Assembly: GCA_920105625.2 (NCBI GenBank)
Contig: CAKKTE020000093.1
Location: forward strand, 868,001 to 932,000
Direction: 5' to 3'
DNA from: Clusia tigrina
Lineage: Eukaryota; Arthropoda; Insecta; Diptera; Clusiidae
DNA: 64,000 nt
Shown here: positions 10,115-21,742 of the stretch, piece by piece
How the letters are laid out: the number at the start of each line of letters is the position of its first letter
Numbering within the stretch: position 1 is the stretch's first letter
The notes under the pieces: generated by a model
The model's input: the letters and a program-made list of their open reading frames with translations, nothing else
Database searches by the model: none
Told to the model about the DNA's origin: nothing
Position numbers and translations under genes: made by a program

Positions 10115-11289
10115 ATGGATTTGAAATTCAATGCTTTAAAAGATATACTAGCCACACTTCCCAGCAGAAGACATACAAACAAAACAGTAACAGCAAAACT
10201 TAGACTAATTAACACATTAAGAGAGGAATAAAAATTAGCTTCGCCAATACTTATTCCACAATAAAAACTATTTTATTAAAACAATTAACCGAAGAGACTG
10301 AACCAATAGACAACATGGCATCTTTTAGCATAGAAACAGCATCAAAATCTCTACCCACAGTTACGGGCAACTTCAGAGAATTAGATAGTTTCATAATCAC
10401 TGCTGAGCTGATAAACAAATCACTCAACGAATCAGGGCAGACAGATTTACTAGAGTATATCTACCATGCCAAATTATCTGCCAATGTAAGAACAGCAATA
10501 GGAGGTTACACAAAACCAGAAGACTTAAATACACTTACCACTCTACTACAACAGAGGTACAAAGACGCGACAACAATACCACAGCTACAAGCTAGACTAA
10601 CTAATCTACAACAAAGGAATTCAGGAATCAACTCATACAAAGAAAAAATTCTGACAATAATATAAAGTTTAAACATAATTAACATACACACTTTAGGAGA
10701 GACAGCTACAGAAGCAGAAAAGAACGTAATAATAAAAACAAACAAGTTAGCATTGGACACTTTCAAGAAAGGACTGAATGAGAATTACAAAGCGACAATT
10801 TTTGCTGCAAGACCACAAGATCTAGCAGAAGCAACAGAATTGGCACTTGAACTTGAGAGCGAATCTAGAATAATGCCGAACACATCACAGCTGATGCAAG
10901 TAAGACATAATTCATTCAACTCACAAGGTACAAGGTCCAATTTCAACGCTCCGCGCAAATACAATTCATTCAACCCTTCTCCACAATACACAAACAACAC
11001 ACGACATAATTTCAGCACACGCTATGACAAAAATAAACACAATAACAATAACCGTAGCAATACAAATTACAGTCAAAGGAACAATAACTACAACAACACC
11101 AATAATCAAAATAATAACAACTTCAGACACAACAACAGCTACAACAACAACAACTACAACTCACAAGGCAGACAACAGAACAACAACAACAATTACAACT
11201 CAAACAGAAACCGCCGCATAAACATGATACACGATGCGGGAAACGAACAAGGCCCAGAATGTATAACCATTCTGGACAGCCAAAATTAA
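10115..11289 (+). pseudogene. gag: A gag (frameshift and stop)
   Basis: This is the structural Gag of A. ATG 10115 opens a block (LKDILATLPSRR) matching the N-terminus of family C Gag (56546). A frame change near 10220 leads into the capsid-like part, which is read from about 10222. TAA at 10663-10665 breaks that frame. The remainder (from 10666) has a capsid C-terminal region and then a very Asn-rich tail of roughly 90 residues, with no CCHC knuckle. From 10812 on, the sequence is present in all four tandem units. The ORF ends at 11287-11289 and overlaps pol in the -1 frame. Confidence 0.78.
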
Positions 11290-13342
11290 ATGTGTATAAA
11301 ATCTCGGATAACCACACAAATTTCGTCACGCTGACACACAAAAAGCAAAAAATGACATTTTTGACAGACACAGGTGCCGACATCTCATTATGCAAAATAA
11401 GCAGCAAATTAGAAAACCACGAATACTTGGCATTCTAGGTAGGGATTTTTTTGAAAAATATATACGTAAAATCGATTATGAAACGTTTACAATTTCCGCG
11501 TACGTAAACAAACAAACATTCATTATACCCATGCACACTAAATCTCACGATACTCATAAAATACCAGCAAGAACAGAAATAATACAAGCCTTAAAATTAA
11601 ACATAAATGAAGACAAAATAATTCTAAATAAAGAATTAAAATAAGGCATATTTCTAAGCAACTCAATATCACCCAAAAGTGGTATAACCCATATAAAAAT
11701 TCTAAATACAACAAACAAAGAGGTAATTTTAGACGGCATACAATTTTAAACTGACTCACTAAAAAATTATGACATACTAAAGTACAGTACGCAAGATAAT
11801 TACAATGAAAATAGACTACAGAAAATCATTGAAACTTTAAATTTTAACTGCACAGACGAAATTACACAAACCCAACTCATAAACATCCTAAGACAATACC
11901 AAGAAGTTTTTCAACTTGAAGACGAACCACTTTCGACAAACAATTTTTACACACAAAACATAACGACACAAGACAACACCCCCGTTTACATTAAAAACTA
12001 CAGACTGCCACACACACACACAGAAATTGTGAATGAACAGGTAAAGAAAATGCTACAAGAGGATATCATTGAACCTTCAGTCAGCCCATACAATGCTCCA
12101 CTCCTTTTGGTTCCTAAAAAGAACACTATTGACAAAAAGAAATGGAGACTTGTAGTGGATTTTAGAAAACTGAATGACAAAATAATAAATGATAAATTCC
12201 CGCTAACTCGCCTAGAAGACATTCTGTACAAGTTAGGCAGAGCAAAATGGTTTTCAACCTTAGACATGACCAGTTCATTTCATCAAATAAAATTAGAAAA
12301 ACAATCACGACCATTAACAGCTTTTTCCACATCCAATGGACATTATCAATTTAAAAGACTACCTTTTCGGACTAAAAATTTCATCCAACAGCTTTCAGAA
12401 AATATTAACAATAGCACTCTCAGGACTTGACTCAGAAGCATTCCTTTATGTAGATCATCTATGGATGCAGTCTAAACCACCATAACCAAAATTTAATCAA
12501 AGTACTAGACAGACTAAAACAACATAACTTAAAATTAAACGCAGCAAAGTGCAACTTTCTGAGACCAGAAGTCGTATATTTAGGACATTTGATTACACAA
12601 GACGGAGTTAAAACTGACCCAGCAAAATACGAGGCTGTAAAAAATTTCCCTCCACCGAAAAACGCAGACGAAGTAAGAAGATTCGTTGCATTCTGCAACT
12701 ACTATAGAAAATTCATACCTGAATTTGCAGATATTGCAAAATGTTTAAACTCCTTACTAAAGAAATCAACCAAATTTGTATGGACAGATGAATGCCAAAA
12801 ATCTTTTGAAACTCTTAAACTAAAATTAATAAACCCACCACTATTGCAATACCCAAATTTTGATAAACCCTTCATATTAACTACAGATGCATCGAATTAT
12901 GCATTAGGCGCCGTACTATCACAAGGCGAAATAGGACAAGATTTACCAATATCATATGCTAGCAAATCATTACAAAAACACGATTTGAATAAGCCAATAA
13001 TAGAAAAAGAGCTACTAGCAATACATTGGAGTATTAACTTCTTCAAACCCTATCTATATGGACAAAAGTTCACGGTAGTAACTGACTATCGACCACTGAT
13101 ATCACTATTCTCTCATAAAAACCCTTTATCTAAAATGACCAGAATTAGATTAGACCTCAGTGACTATGATTTCAACATAGTATATAAAACAGGAAAGATG
13201 AATACAAATGCAGATGCATTGTCAATGATACAAATCGACTCGGACATTCTAAAAGAAATGATACCGAAAGAAATTGATGAAAAAGCCAAAAGAACCCTAG
13301 TAATAACGAGAGGGATGGCAAATAAAAATAAAACAAATGAAG

Positions 13343-13400
13343 AGGCAAATAAAAATGAAATAAATAAAGAGGCAAATAAAAATGAAAATAAGAAATTGAG
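13343..13400 (+). repeat. 27-bp in-frame coding repeat in A pol linker (U0)
   Basis: The nine-residue repeat NKNEINKEA lies between RNase H and integrase. U0 has one unit fewer than the other copies (about 20123-20207, 26926-27010 and 33735-33819). It is a simple slippage-type length difference that keeps the frame. Confidence 0.8.
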
Positions 13401-14118
13401 AAATTGCATATCTCAGGAGACTGATCACCTTCAAATATGGGAATGTACATCAATAAATGACGTCAAGAATATTAAAAAATTAAAATTCAATGTCGACAAG
13501 AAAAATCAAAGCTTTGAAAAAATGAATATATATATAAAAATTGATATTGTGCACATAGGCGAAAGCGATAATTCACCGAATCAAGATTCGACTCTGAAGA
13601 AGCTCCGACCTAAAAAAAAAAATATAAATGAAAATATAAAGCATGCAGGAATCAATGATAAATCAGCGAGACTAGACTCGATTCTGAGGAAATTGATATC
13701 CAAAACGAAGAAAGAAAAAATTAAAGAATTAGCAATTGCAAATAATGATGAAATATTCAAAATATATACAAAAGAAGAATTTAAAGAAGCCTACGCAAAA
13801 ATAAAAATTAATAGCAAAAGTCCTCAGCTAAAAATATTAATTTATATACCTCCAAAGAGAATAACGGAGGATATTTTAAAATACAAACTAATAGATGAAT
13901 GCCACAAAACAGGACATCCCGGAGTAAGAAAACTCTACTCAAATTAAAACAAAGATACATTTGGAAAAATATGAACCAAATGGTAAAGAAATTCGTATCC
14001 AACTGTGACACATGCGTGAAGTGTAAACAAACAAGACACATCAAAGAACCACAAACCATAACAGACACCCCTAACACAAGTTTCGAAGTGATATCAATTG
14101 ACACCGTAGGACCACTAA

Positions 14119-14122
14119 ACAT
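14119..14122. repeat. Target-site duplication ACAT, left of B
   Basis: ACAT precedes the first B LTR. The matching copy is at 39253-39256 after the last B LTR. Reading A from 14122 straight to 39257 restores the integrase frame (PLNI then SNEYRYIL). The same ACAT precedes each of the four upstream B LTRs, as expected from duplication of the flank. Confidence 0.9.
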
Positions 14123-14898
14123 TGTGAAGACCTAAATTTTGTAACAATTTAAGGTCACACAAAGTTCCGCCCTCACCATATACCAACACCATGCGAGCAC
14201 ATGTAGCCAAACCACGCCACACGTGGTTATGCTCGAACATGACACAACGCCGAAATACGGGAATTCCGTATGCGCGAACACGACACAGTGCCGAAATACG
14301 GGACTTGTCGATGCTCGCATGAAAAATGTATAAAAGGCCGGTGCACAAAGGAACCGGTCTCTTGCGATTTCAACAGCGGCGGCGACAACAGCGGACGAAC
14401 ACGAGCTCTTGTGATTTGAACAGCGGCGGCGACAACAGCGGACGAGCAGGCGCTCTCTTGTGATAACCAACAGCGGCGGCGACAACAGCGGACGAGCAGG
14501 CGAGTAAGTGGGTATAGCATTCGCGGACAGTGGCGACCACGGCAGACAATTCCTGAATTTTGAGACTTCTTACGTGATTGGTGGTGTGAGGTTTTAACCG
14601 ACATCACTACCACGTAAGAGAGTGCTCCACCCTAGACGAAGTAAACGCGAGGTTTTAACCGGCGTTGAATTTCGAAGCAGCTATTGCTTCTACGTCTGCC
14701 ACTACCCCACTTCACTGCCATTAGACGAAGCGGAGAGAATACAGGATTAGTTCTAATTAGTCTAAGATGAAGTTGTAATTTACTGAAAAATAAAATAAAG
14801 TAAACAAACTCCATCAAACGTTGTGTTAAGGTCAAGAAAATAAATATTGTACAGGACTCTGGGAAGACTGAGCGTACCCCAGCTAGAGATTCCTTACA
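14123..14898 (+). repeat. B LTR 1
   Basis: This 776-bp LTR starts TGTGAAGACC and ends TTCCTTACA. A TATA box (TATAAAAG) is at 14329-14336. Downstream is a threefold repeat of about 50 bp (CAACAGCGGCGGCGACAAC core) between about 14370 and 14500. A good splice-donor-like GAGTAAGT lies just after it near 14502. Confidence 0.92.
14329..14336 (+). promoter_or_regulatory. TATA box in B LTR 1
   Basis: TATAAAAGGCCGG sits about 205 bp into the LTR, upstream of the GC-rich repeat block, as expected for a U3/R border. It is present at the same offset in the other B LTRs. Confidence 0.6.
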
Positions 14899-14916
14899 TG
14901 GCGCCCGAACAGGGAC
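14899..14916 (+). promoter_or_regulatory. B primer-binding site, tRNA-Lys type (copy 1)
   Basis: TGGCGCCCGAACAGGGAC directly follows the LTR. This 18-mer is the well known complement of the 3' end of animal tRNA-Lys3, and Lys-primed insect elements such as Osvaldo and Ulysses are known. The match is exact here. Confidence 0.88.
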
Positions 14917-14935
14917 CTTGACACAACGAATCGAT

Positions 14936-16528
14936 ATGAAGCCGAAGTCAGGGTGGATCTATACTCTACGCAAAGACCAGCTAGAACAATACGCGGCAGA
15001 ATTTAAACTTGACGATACTGGAAGTTTGGACGAACTGCGAAAAAGGTTCGCAGCTTTCATAGTTGATGACACCACTAACCCGGAATTCCGCAAACGACTG
15101 GAGGAATTGGAAATAAAGCACACGCAAGGGACAGCAAGCTCCACATTACCAAAAACGTCGAAGTCAACGTTAACACAACCATCTCACGTCCACGTAGAGG
15201 AAATGGAACGACACCAGGAACAACCATCTGTCGGCGCAGATAACATGAACGCCTTTGTGTCAACTCAATGTGTTATCGTCATTGAACAAGTTCGTAAGTG
15301 GCCAGTAAAATACGACGGCGATAAGGATCCGTTGGGATTTATAGAGCGCGTAAAGGAACTGGCAGACATGTATGGTCTCAACCGGGACTTACTCCCTCGC
15401 ACAATGCCACAGCTTCTCACAGACAAGGCATTAACCTGGCACCGAAACAACAAAAGGCAGTGGGTCACGTTTGAAACATTCGAACGAGACTTTCTGAAAT
15501 TTTTCCTCCCCAGCCGATATTTTGAAGATCTAGACGATGAGATCAGAAAACGGGTGCAAAAGCCAAGAGAGGCCTTTAAGGATTATACCATCGCCCTGCA
15601 AAATCTGATGGGACGTGCGCAGTATGACGAAGACCGACAGAACGAACGTATCTTCCGCCCGACTACCGCCTATACATACGGCGTGACGATTTCTCCTCGC
15701 TGGACGAACTGATCACTCGTGCGCAAGAATACGAAAGTATCAGAGCGGATCAGGAAACACTGCGTGAAGCACCACAACGCAGCCGACAACAACCACCACA
15801 TGAGCAGCTACCACGATACCAACCGGAACCTCGCGGAACGCGATCGAGTACAAACAATGGGCATCAAAATAAGTCCCAAAACAACATGTCGACGCTGCGG
15901 TCAAGAAGGACACATTCAACGCAATTGTCGGAACCCACAGGTACTGTTCTGCTGGGAGTGCGGGCAGACGAATATCCGAACAATTGAGTGCTGTCAACAG
16001 CAAGCGGGAAACGAGCAAGGACCCCCTCAGAACCAGGGGACGAGTGGGGCCGTCAAATCACAACCCGTTTCGCCAACAGTAAAGTTGTTACGTTGCGAGC
16101 GTAACCATATCTTCGCCACAGTTACGGTGGACGGAGAACAAATAAATGCGACGATAGACACCGGGGCTACAAAGAGCTTCATCAATGGAAATTTTGCCAA
16201 ACAACATCGAAGTCCGAACAATGTAGTCGCAGTAAACGTGAGGGCACAACTAGCAAACGGCGGTGAATGCACAAGCAAGGAAGCCCTTATGCTGGACGTG
16301 CGAATAGGTGATAAATGTTGCCGAATGCCGTTTCTCATCTTCCCACGTGCATCTGGACAAGTTATTTTAGGGTTAGATTTCTTGTACACCATGGGAGCTA
16401 CACTTTCTCTCGGAGGGAGCTCCGTTGAATTGAGAGCCGACAGGAGAAACTCACGACACAACCCCAAACAGTTGAAAGTGCGTAACAGGAATCCTAGGAA
16501 GCAACAGCAGAGGTCACCACAAAAATAA
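14936..16528 (+). pseudogene. gag: B gag and protease, copy in U0
   Basis: Gag starts at ATG 14936, 20 bp after the PBS. An N-terminal SAP-like block (LRKDQLEQYAAEF) leads to a retrotransposon Gag core (residues 110-250, with KWPVKYDGDKDPLGFIERV). A frameshift at about 15665, shared by all copies, ends the first frame at 15712; the lost frame continues with SSLDELITRAQEYESI. A CCHC knuckle CRRCGQEGHIQRNC (15890) and a second degenerate one without His (CWECGQTNIRTIEC) follow. The protease motif ATIDTGATKSFI is at about 16148, and VILGLDFL at 16360. Here an extra base fuses the second gag part and the protease into one frame (15719-16528). Confidence 0.8.
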
Positions 16529-16558
16529 CAAGGACAGCAAAGTCTAATACAACAACAA

Positions 16559-17450
16559 TTGACAATAGCAATCGACGATCAACAGATAACCCCGCCTGCA
16601 GTGAGACGAGGGCATTCGAAGCGGAGCGCAAACAACAGCAATCTCAGCAACAACAACAATAACATTAACAAAATTGCCGCTAGCCTCCCAGCTAAAGCCG
16701 GCGCTGCCGAAGAAGCCAAAGCGGCCGCAACTACATCATCGGCTTCAGCCACAACTACAACACCCCGCAACTACGACGGAAGAAGAAGTACCAACAAGTA
16801 ACGCAAGTCCTGCAACGATTTGCTGACACTCTTGAGGATCAGGAGCCACATGCGATGCCCGCCAAAGTGGTTAATATTGAATTAGCAGAAGGTTCATGTA
16901 CGAGTGCACTCACAGCGACATCGCCTTTACTAAACGCCCATTATGATGAAACTCCAACGCTGGACTTGCACGATCCCAGCTCCAATTCCAACGCTCACGT
17001 TCGTCTACCAAGCACTGCGCCTTCATCGCCACCGGGGCGTGATTATAAGATCAAAGACAAGTTCAAACGGACCCTTACGCTGGACAACCAGGGCAACTGC
17101 AACGCGGTGGTCCCGTCACCGAGCGCACAAGTATCCGCTGAAGGCACTGGTACTGCTGGCATAGTCGCAGCCGAGGAGGAACAGCAACACGGTTCGGTAA
17201 AACTGGTCTTATCCAAAAAGAAGGGTAGGATTTTCAAAAGTGAGGTACTTGTTCAGTCCGACCAACCCGAGCGGTCTGCAGTCAACAAGCGACAGCATCT
17301 GTACAAACATCGGTGGGGTGCTGAAGCCAACGGCGATGCTTCCTGCGACGCAATGCCTCCGAAATTCAATGACAAGCAAGCCATACGAATAGCGTCCGAC
17401 GGCCTTTTTGAAGACTTCAATGAAGAGTCGAGCAAAAGTACACTTTCACG
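16559..17450 (+). pseudogene. B protease-RT linker region, copy in U0
   Basis: This region follows the protease after a 30-base gap. It is rich in Asn and Ala at first (Q/N/A runs encoded by CAA and GCC repeats), then polar without a recognised fold. One missing G near 16773 splits the frame into 16559-16801 and one starting at 16855. The second part runs across the duplication breakpoint into A gag. I cannot assign a function to the protein; it sits where a Ty3/Gypsy pol linker would be. Confidence 0.55.
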
Positions 17451-17928
17451 ACCACAAGATCTAGCAGAAGCAACAGAATTGGCACTTGAACTTGAGAGCG
17501 AATCTAGAATAATGCCGAACACATCACAGCTGATGCAAGTAAGACATAATTCATTCAACTCACAAGGTACAAGGTCCAATTTCAACGCTCCGCGCAAATA
17601 CAATTCATTCAACCCTTCTCCACAATACACAAACAACACACGACATAATTTCAGCACACGCTATGACAAAAATAAACACAATAACAATAACCGTAGCAAT
17701 ACAAATTACAGTCAAAGAAACAATAACTACAACAACACCAATAATCAAAATAATAACAACTTCAGACACAACAACAGCTACAACAACAACAACTACAACT
17801 CACAAGGCAGACAACAGCACAACAACAACAATTACAACTCAAACAGAAACCGCCGCATAAACATGATACACGATGCGGGAAACGAACAAGGCCCAGAATG
17901 TATAACCATTCTGGACAGCCAAAATTAA
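16855..17928 (+). CDS. Chimeric B-linker/A-Gag ORF at junction 1
   Basis: An open frame of 357 codons has residues 1-198 from the B linker and the rest from the Asn-rich C-terminal part of A Gag. The join is in frame (KSTLSR followed by PQDLAEA). It exists only because of the tandem duplication. It ends at the native A gag stop. No function is implied, but the frame is conserved at each of the three junctions. Confidence 0.75.
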   Translation: MPAKVVNIELAEGSCTSALTATSPLLNAHYDETPTLDLHDPSSNSNAHVRLPSTAPSSPPGRDYKIKDKFKRTLTLDNQGNCNAVVPSPSAQVSAEGTGTAGIVAAEEEQQHGSVKLVLSKKKGRIFKSEVLVQSDQPERSAVNKRQHLYKHRWGAEANGDASCDAMPPKFNDKQAIRIASDGLFEDFNEESSKSTLSRPQDLAEATELALELESESRIMPNTSQLMQVRHNSFNSQGTRSNFNAPRKYNSFNPSPQYTNNTRHNFSTRYDKNKHNNNNRSNTNYSQRNNNYNNTNNQNNNNFRHNNSYNNNNYNSQGRQQHNNNNYNSNRNRRINMIHDAGNEQGPECITILDSQN

Positions 17929-20900
17929 ATGTGTATAAAATCTCGGATAACCACACAAATTTCGTCACGCTGACACACAAAAAGCAAAAAATTACATTTT
18001 TGACAGACACAGGTGCCGACATCTCATTATGCAAAATAAGCAGCAAATTAGAAAACCACGAATACTTTCCTGATGACAAATGCAAATTAACAGGCATAAC
18101 AAACGAAGAGGTATATTCTGAAGGTCAAATAGAATTACAATTACATATTGTAGAAGAATCTTGCAACCACCCTTTCCAATTAGTAAACAAAACATTTCCA
18201 ATAGAAACAGATGGCATTCTAGGTAGGGATTTTTTTGAAAAATATATACGTAAAATCGATTATGAAACGTTTACAATTTCCGCGTACGTAAACAAACAAA
18301 CATTCATTATACCCATGCACACTAAATCTCACGATACTCATAAAATACCAGCAAGAACAGAAATAATACAAGCCTTAAAATTAAACATAAATGAAGACAA
18401 AATAATTCTAAATAAAGAATTAAAATAAGGCATATTTCTAAGCAACTCAATAGCACCCAAAAGTGGTATAACCCATATAAAAATTCTAAATACAACAAAC
18501 AAAGAGGTAATTTTAGACGGCACACAATTTTAAACTGACTCACTAAAAAATTATGACATACTAAAGTACAGTACGCAAGATAATTACAATGAAAATAGAC
18601 TACAGAAAATCATTGAAACTTTAAATTTTAACTGCACAGACGAAATTACACAAACCCAACTCATAAACATCCTAAGACAATACCAAGAAGTTTTTCAACT
18701 TGAAGACGAACCACTTTCGACAAACAATTTTTACACACAAAACATAACGACACATGACAACACCCCCGTTTACATTAAAAACTACAGACTGCCACACACA
18801 CACACACAGAAATTGTCAATGAACAGGTAAGAGGATATCATTGAACCTTCAGTCAGCCCATACAATGCTCCACTCCTTTTGGTTCCTAAAAAGAACACTA
18901 TTGACAAAAAGAAATGGAGACTTGTAGTGGATTTTAGAAAACTGAATGACAAAATAATAAATGATAAATTCCCGCTAACTCGCCTAGAAGACATTCTGGA
19001 CAAGTTAGGCAGAGCAAAATGGTTTTCAACCTTAGACATGACCAGTTCATTTCATCAAATAAAATTAGAAAAACAATCACGACCATTAACAGCTTTTTCC
19101 ACATCCAATGGACATTATCAATTTAAAAGACTACCTTTTCGGACTAAAAATTTCATCCAACAGCTTTCAGAAAATATTAACAATAGCACTCTCAGGACTT
19201 GACTCAGAAGCATTCCTTTATGTAGATGACATAATCATCTATGGATGCAGTCTAAACCACCATAACCAAAATTTAATCAAAGTACTAGACAGACTAAAAC
19301 AACATAACTTAAAATTAAACGCAGCAAAGTGCAACTTTCTGAGACCAGAAGTCGTATATTTAGGACATTTGATTACACAAGACGGAGTTAAAACTGACCC
19401 AGCAAAATACGAGGCTGTAAAAAATTACCCTCAACCGAAAAACGCAGACGAAGTAAGAAGATTCGTTGCATTCTGCAACTACTATAGAAAATTCATACCT
19501 GAATTTGCAGATATTGCAAAATGTTTAAACTCCTTACTAAAGAAATCAACCAAATTTGTATGGACAGATGAATGCCAAAAATCTTTTGAAACTCTTAAAC
19601 TAAAATTAATAAACCCACCACTATTGCAATACCCAAATTTTGATAAACCCTTCATATTAACTACAGATGCATCGAATTATGCATTAGGCGCCGTACTATC
19701 ACAAGGCGAAATAGGACAAGATTTACCAATCTCATATGCTAGCAAATCATTACAAAAACACGATTTGAATAAGCCAATAATAGAAAAAGAGCTACTAGCA
19801 ATACATTGGAGTATTAACTTCTTCAAACCCTATCTATATGGACAAAAGTTCACGGTAGTAACTGACTATCGACCACTGATATCACTATTCTCTCATAAAA
19901 ACCCTTCATCTAAAATGACCAGAATTAGATTAGACCTCAGTGACTATGATTTCAACATAGTATATAAAACAGGAAAGATGAATACAAATGCAGATGCATT
20001 GTCAAGAATACAAATCGACTCGGACATTCTAAAAGAAATGATACCGAAAGAAATTGATGAAAAAGCCAAAAGAACCCTAGTAATAACGAGAGGGATGGCA
20101 AATAAAAATAAAACAAATGAAGAGGCAAATAAAAATGAAATAAATAAAGAGGCAAATAAAAATGAAATAAATAAAGAGGCAAATAAAAATGAAAATAAGA
20201 AATTGAGAAATTGCATATCTCAGGAGACTGATCACCTTCAAATATGGGAATGTACATCAATAAATGACGTCAAGAATATTAAAAAATTAAAATTCAATGT
20301 CGACAAGAAAAATCAAAGCTTTGAAAAAATGAATATATATATAAAAATTGATATTGTGCACATAGGCGAAAGCGATAATTCACCGAATCAAGATTCGACT
20401 CTGAAGAAGCTCCGACCTAAAAAAAAAAATATAAATGAAAATATAAAGCATGCAGGAATCAATGATAAATCAGCGAGACTAGACTCGATTCTGAGGAAAT
20501 TGATATCCAAAACGAAGAAAGAAAAAATTAAAGAATTAGCAATTGCAAATAATGATGAAATATTCAAAATATATACAAAAGAAGAATTTAAAGAAGCCTA
20601 CGCAAAAATAAAAATTAATAGCAAAAGTCCTCAGCTAAAAATATTAATTTATATACCTCCAAAGAGAATAACGGAGGATATTTTAAAATACAAACTAATA
20701 GATGAATGCCACAAAACAGGACATCCCGGAGTAAGAAAACTCTACTCAAATTAAAACAAAGATACATTTGGAAAAATATGAACCAAATGGTAAAGAAATT
20801 CGTATCCAACTGTGACACATGCGTGAAGTGTAAACAAACAAGACACATCAAAGAACCACAAACCATAACATACACCCCTAACACAAGTTTCGAAGTGATA

Positions 20901-20929
20901 TCAATTGACACCGTAGGACCACTAAACAT
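17898..20929 (+). pseudogene. pol: A pol, U1 copy
   Basis: The protease part is complete here (17898-18428) and ends at a TAA at 18426 that replaces a Glu codon of U3. A second TAA is at 18532. A 2-bp CA change and a 14-bp loss around 18800-18830 break the RT start. The shared RLPF insertion near 19138 shifts the frame, after which 19108-20754 is open for 548 codons with an intact YVDDIIIYG box (19222), RNase H and the linker. The integrase zinc block continues in another frame at 20706-20939. Confidence 0.82.
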
Positions 20930-21705
20930 TGTGAAGACCTAAATTTTGTAACAATTTAAGGTCACACAAAGTTCCGCCCTCACCATATACCAACACCATG
21001 CGAGCACATGTAGCCAAACCACGCCACACGTGGTTATGCTCGAACATGACACAACGCCGAAATACGGGAATTCCGTATGCGCGAACACGACACAGTGCCG
21101 AAATACGGGACTTGTCGATGCTCGCATGAAAAATGTATAAAAGGCCGGTGCACAAAGGAACCGGTCTCTTGCGATTTCAACAGCGGCGGCGACAACAGCG
21201 GACGAACACGAGCTCTTGTGATTTGAACAGCGGCGGCGACAACAGCGGACGAGCAGGCGCTCTCTTGTGATAACCAACAGCGGCGGCGACAACAGCGGAC
21301 GAGCAGGCGAGTAAGTGGGTATAGCATTCGCGGACAGTGGCGACCACGGCAGACAATTCCTGAATTTTGAGACTTCTTACGTGATTGGTGGTGTGAGGTT
21401 TTAACCGACATCACTACCACGTAAGAGAGTGCTCCACCCTAGACGAAGTAAACGCGAGGTTTTAACCGGCGTTGAATTTCGAAGCAGCTATTGCTTCTAC
21501 GTCTGCCACTACCCCACTTCACTGCCATTAGACGAAGCGGAGAGAATACAGGATTAGTTCTAATTAGTCTAAGATGAAGTTGTAATTTACTGAAAAATAA
21601 AATAAAGTAAACAAACTCCATCAAACGTTGTGTTAAGGTCAAGAAAATAAATATTGTACAGGACTCTGGGAAGACTGAGCGTACCCCAGCTAGAGATTCC
21701 TTACA
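20930..21705 (+). repeat. B LTR 2
   Basis: This 776-bp LTR is almost identical to LTR 1 and is again preceded by the A-derived ACAT. The interrupted A integrase lies on its left. Confidence 0.92.
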
Positions 21706-21723
21706 TGGCGCCCGAACAGGGAC
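21706..21723 (+). promoter_or_regulatory. B primer-binding site (copy 2)
   Basis: An exact copy of the Lys-type 18-mer follows LTR 2. Confidence 0.85.
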
Positions 21724-21742
21724 CTTGACACAACGAATCGAT

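Larger units (their letters stand above)
11290..14122 (+). pseudogene. pol: A pol, U0 copy: PR-RT-RNase H-IN start
   Basis: This is the polyprotein of A up to the B insertion. The protease motif FLTDTGADISL lies at about 11358-11390, then about 143 bp are missing up to GILGRDFF. The RT start is in frame here (VKKMLQEDIIEP at 12040), with VVDFRKLND at 12150. An 8-bp deletion at 12455 removes one Asp and part of the YVDD box. A 1-bp insertion near 12367 (RLPF block) shifts the RT frame and is shared by all four units. RNase H (TTDASNYALGAVLSQ near 12880) and the Lys/Asn-rich linker follow. The integrase HHCC block is split by a shared 1-bp loss at 13931. B interrupts the frame at 14122. Confidence 0.85.
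10812..17450 (+). repeat. Tandem unit U0 (leftmost)
   Basis: This unit begins inside the native A gag. It differs from the others by a deletion of about 143 bp in the A protease at 11430, an 8-bp deletion in the RT active site at 12455, a shorter 27-bp coding repeat, and a few extra bases in B gag near 15833. It keeps the RT N-terminus (12040-12060) that the other units have lost. Confidence 0.88.

Noticed and set aside
11123..11407. Cys-rich minus-strand ORF opposite A gag (and its copies at 17762, 24565 and 31368)
   Set aside because: It is the antisense of AAC/CAA repeats in the Asn-rich Gag tail, giving Cys and Ser runs. No independent support.
13164..13453. Hydrophobic minus-strand ORFs (Phe/Leu/Ser-rich) opposite the A pol linker
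   Set aside because: They are the antisense of the Lys/Asn-rich repeat, so hydrophobicity is a by-product.
8825..14336. Common origin of A and B promoters because both have TATAAAA(A)GGCC
   Set aside because: The similarity is limited to about 12 bases around a TATA box, and the rest of the LTRs do not match.
14132..14613. Minus-strand ORFs of 117 and 128 codons in the B LTR, repeated five times
   Set aside because: They are antisense readings of the GC-rich LTR repeat block. The low-complexity Arg/Cys/Ala content and exact copying with the LTR explain them.
14899..14916. Lentiviral sequence suggested by the Lys-type primer site
   Set aside because: The site reflects tRNA-Lys priming, which insect Ty3/Gypsy elements also use. 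The proteins around it are retrotransposon-like.
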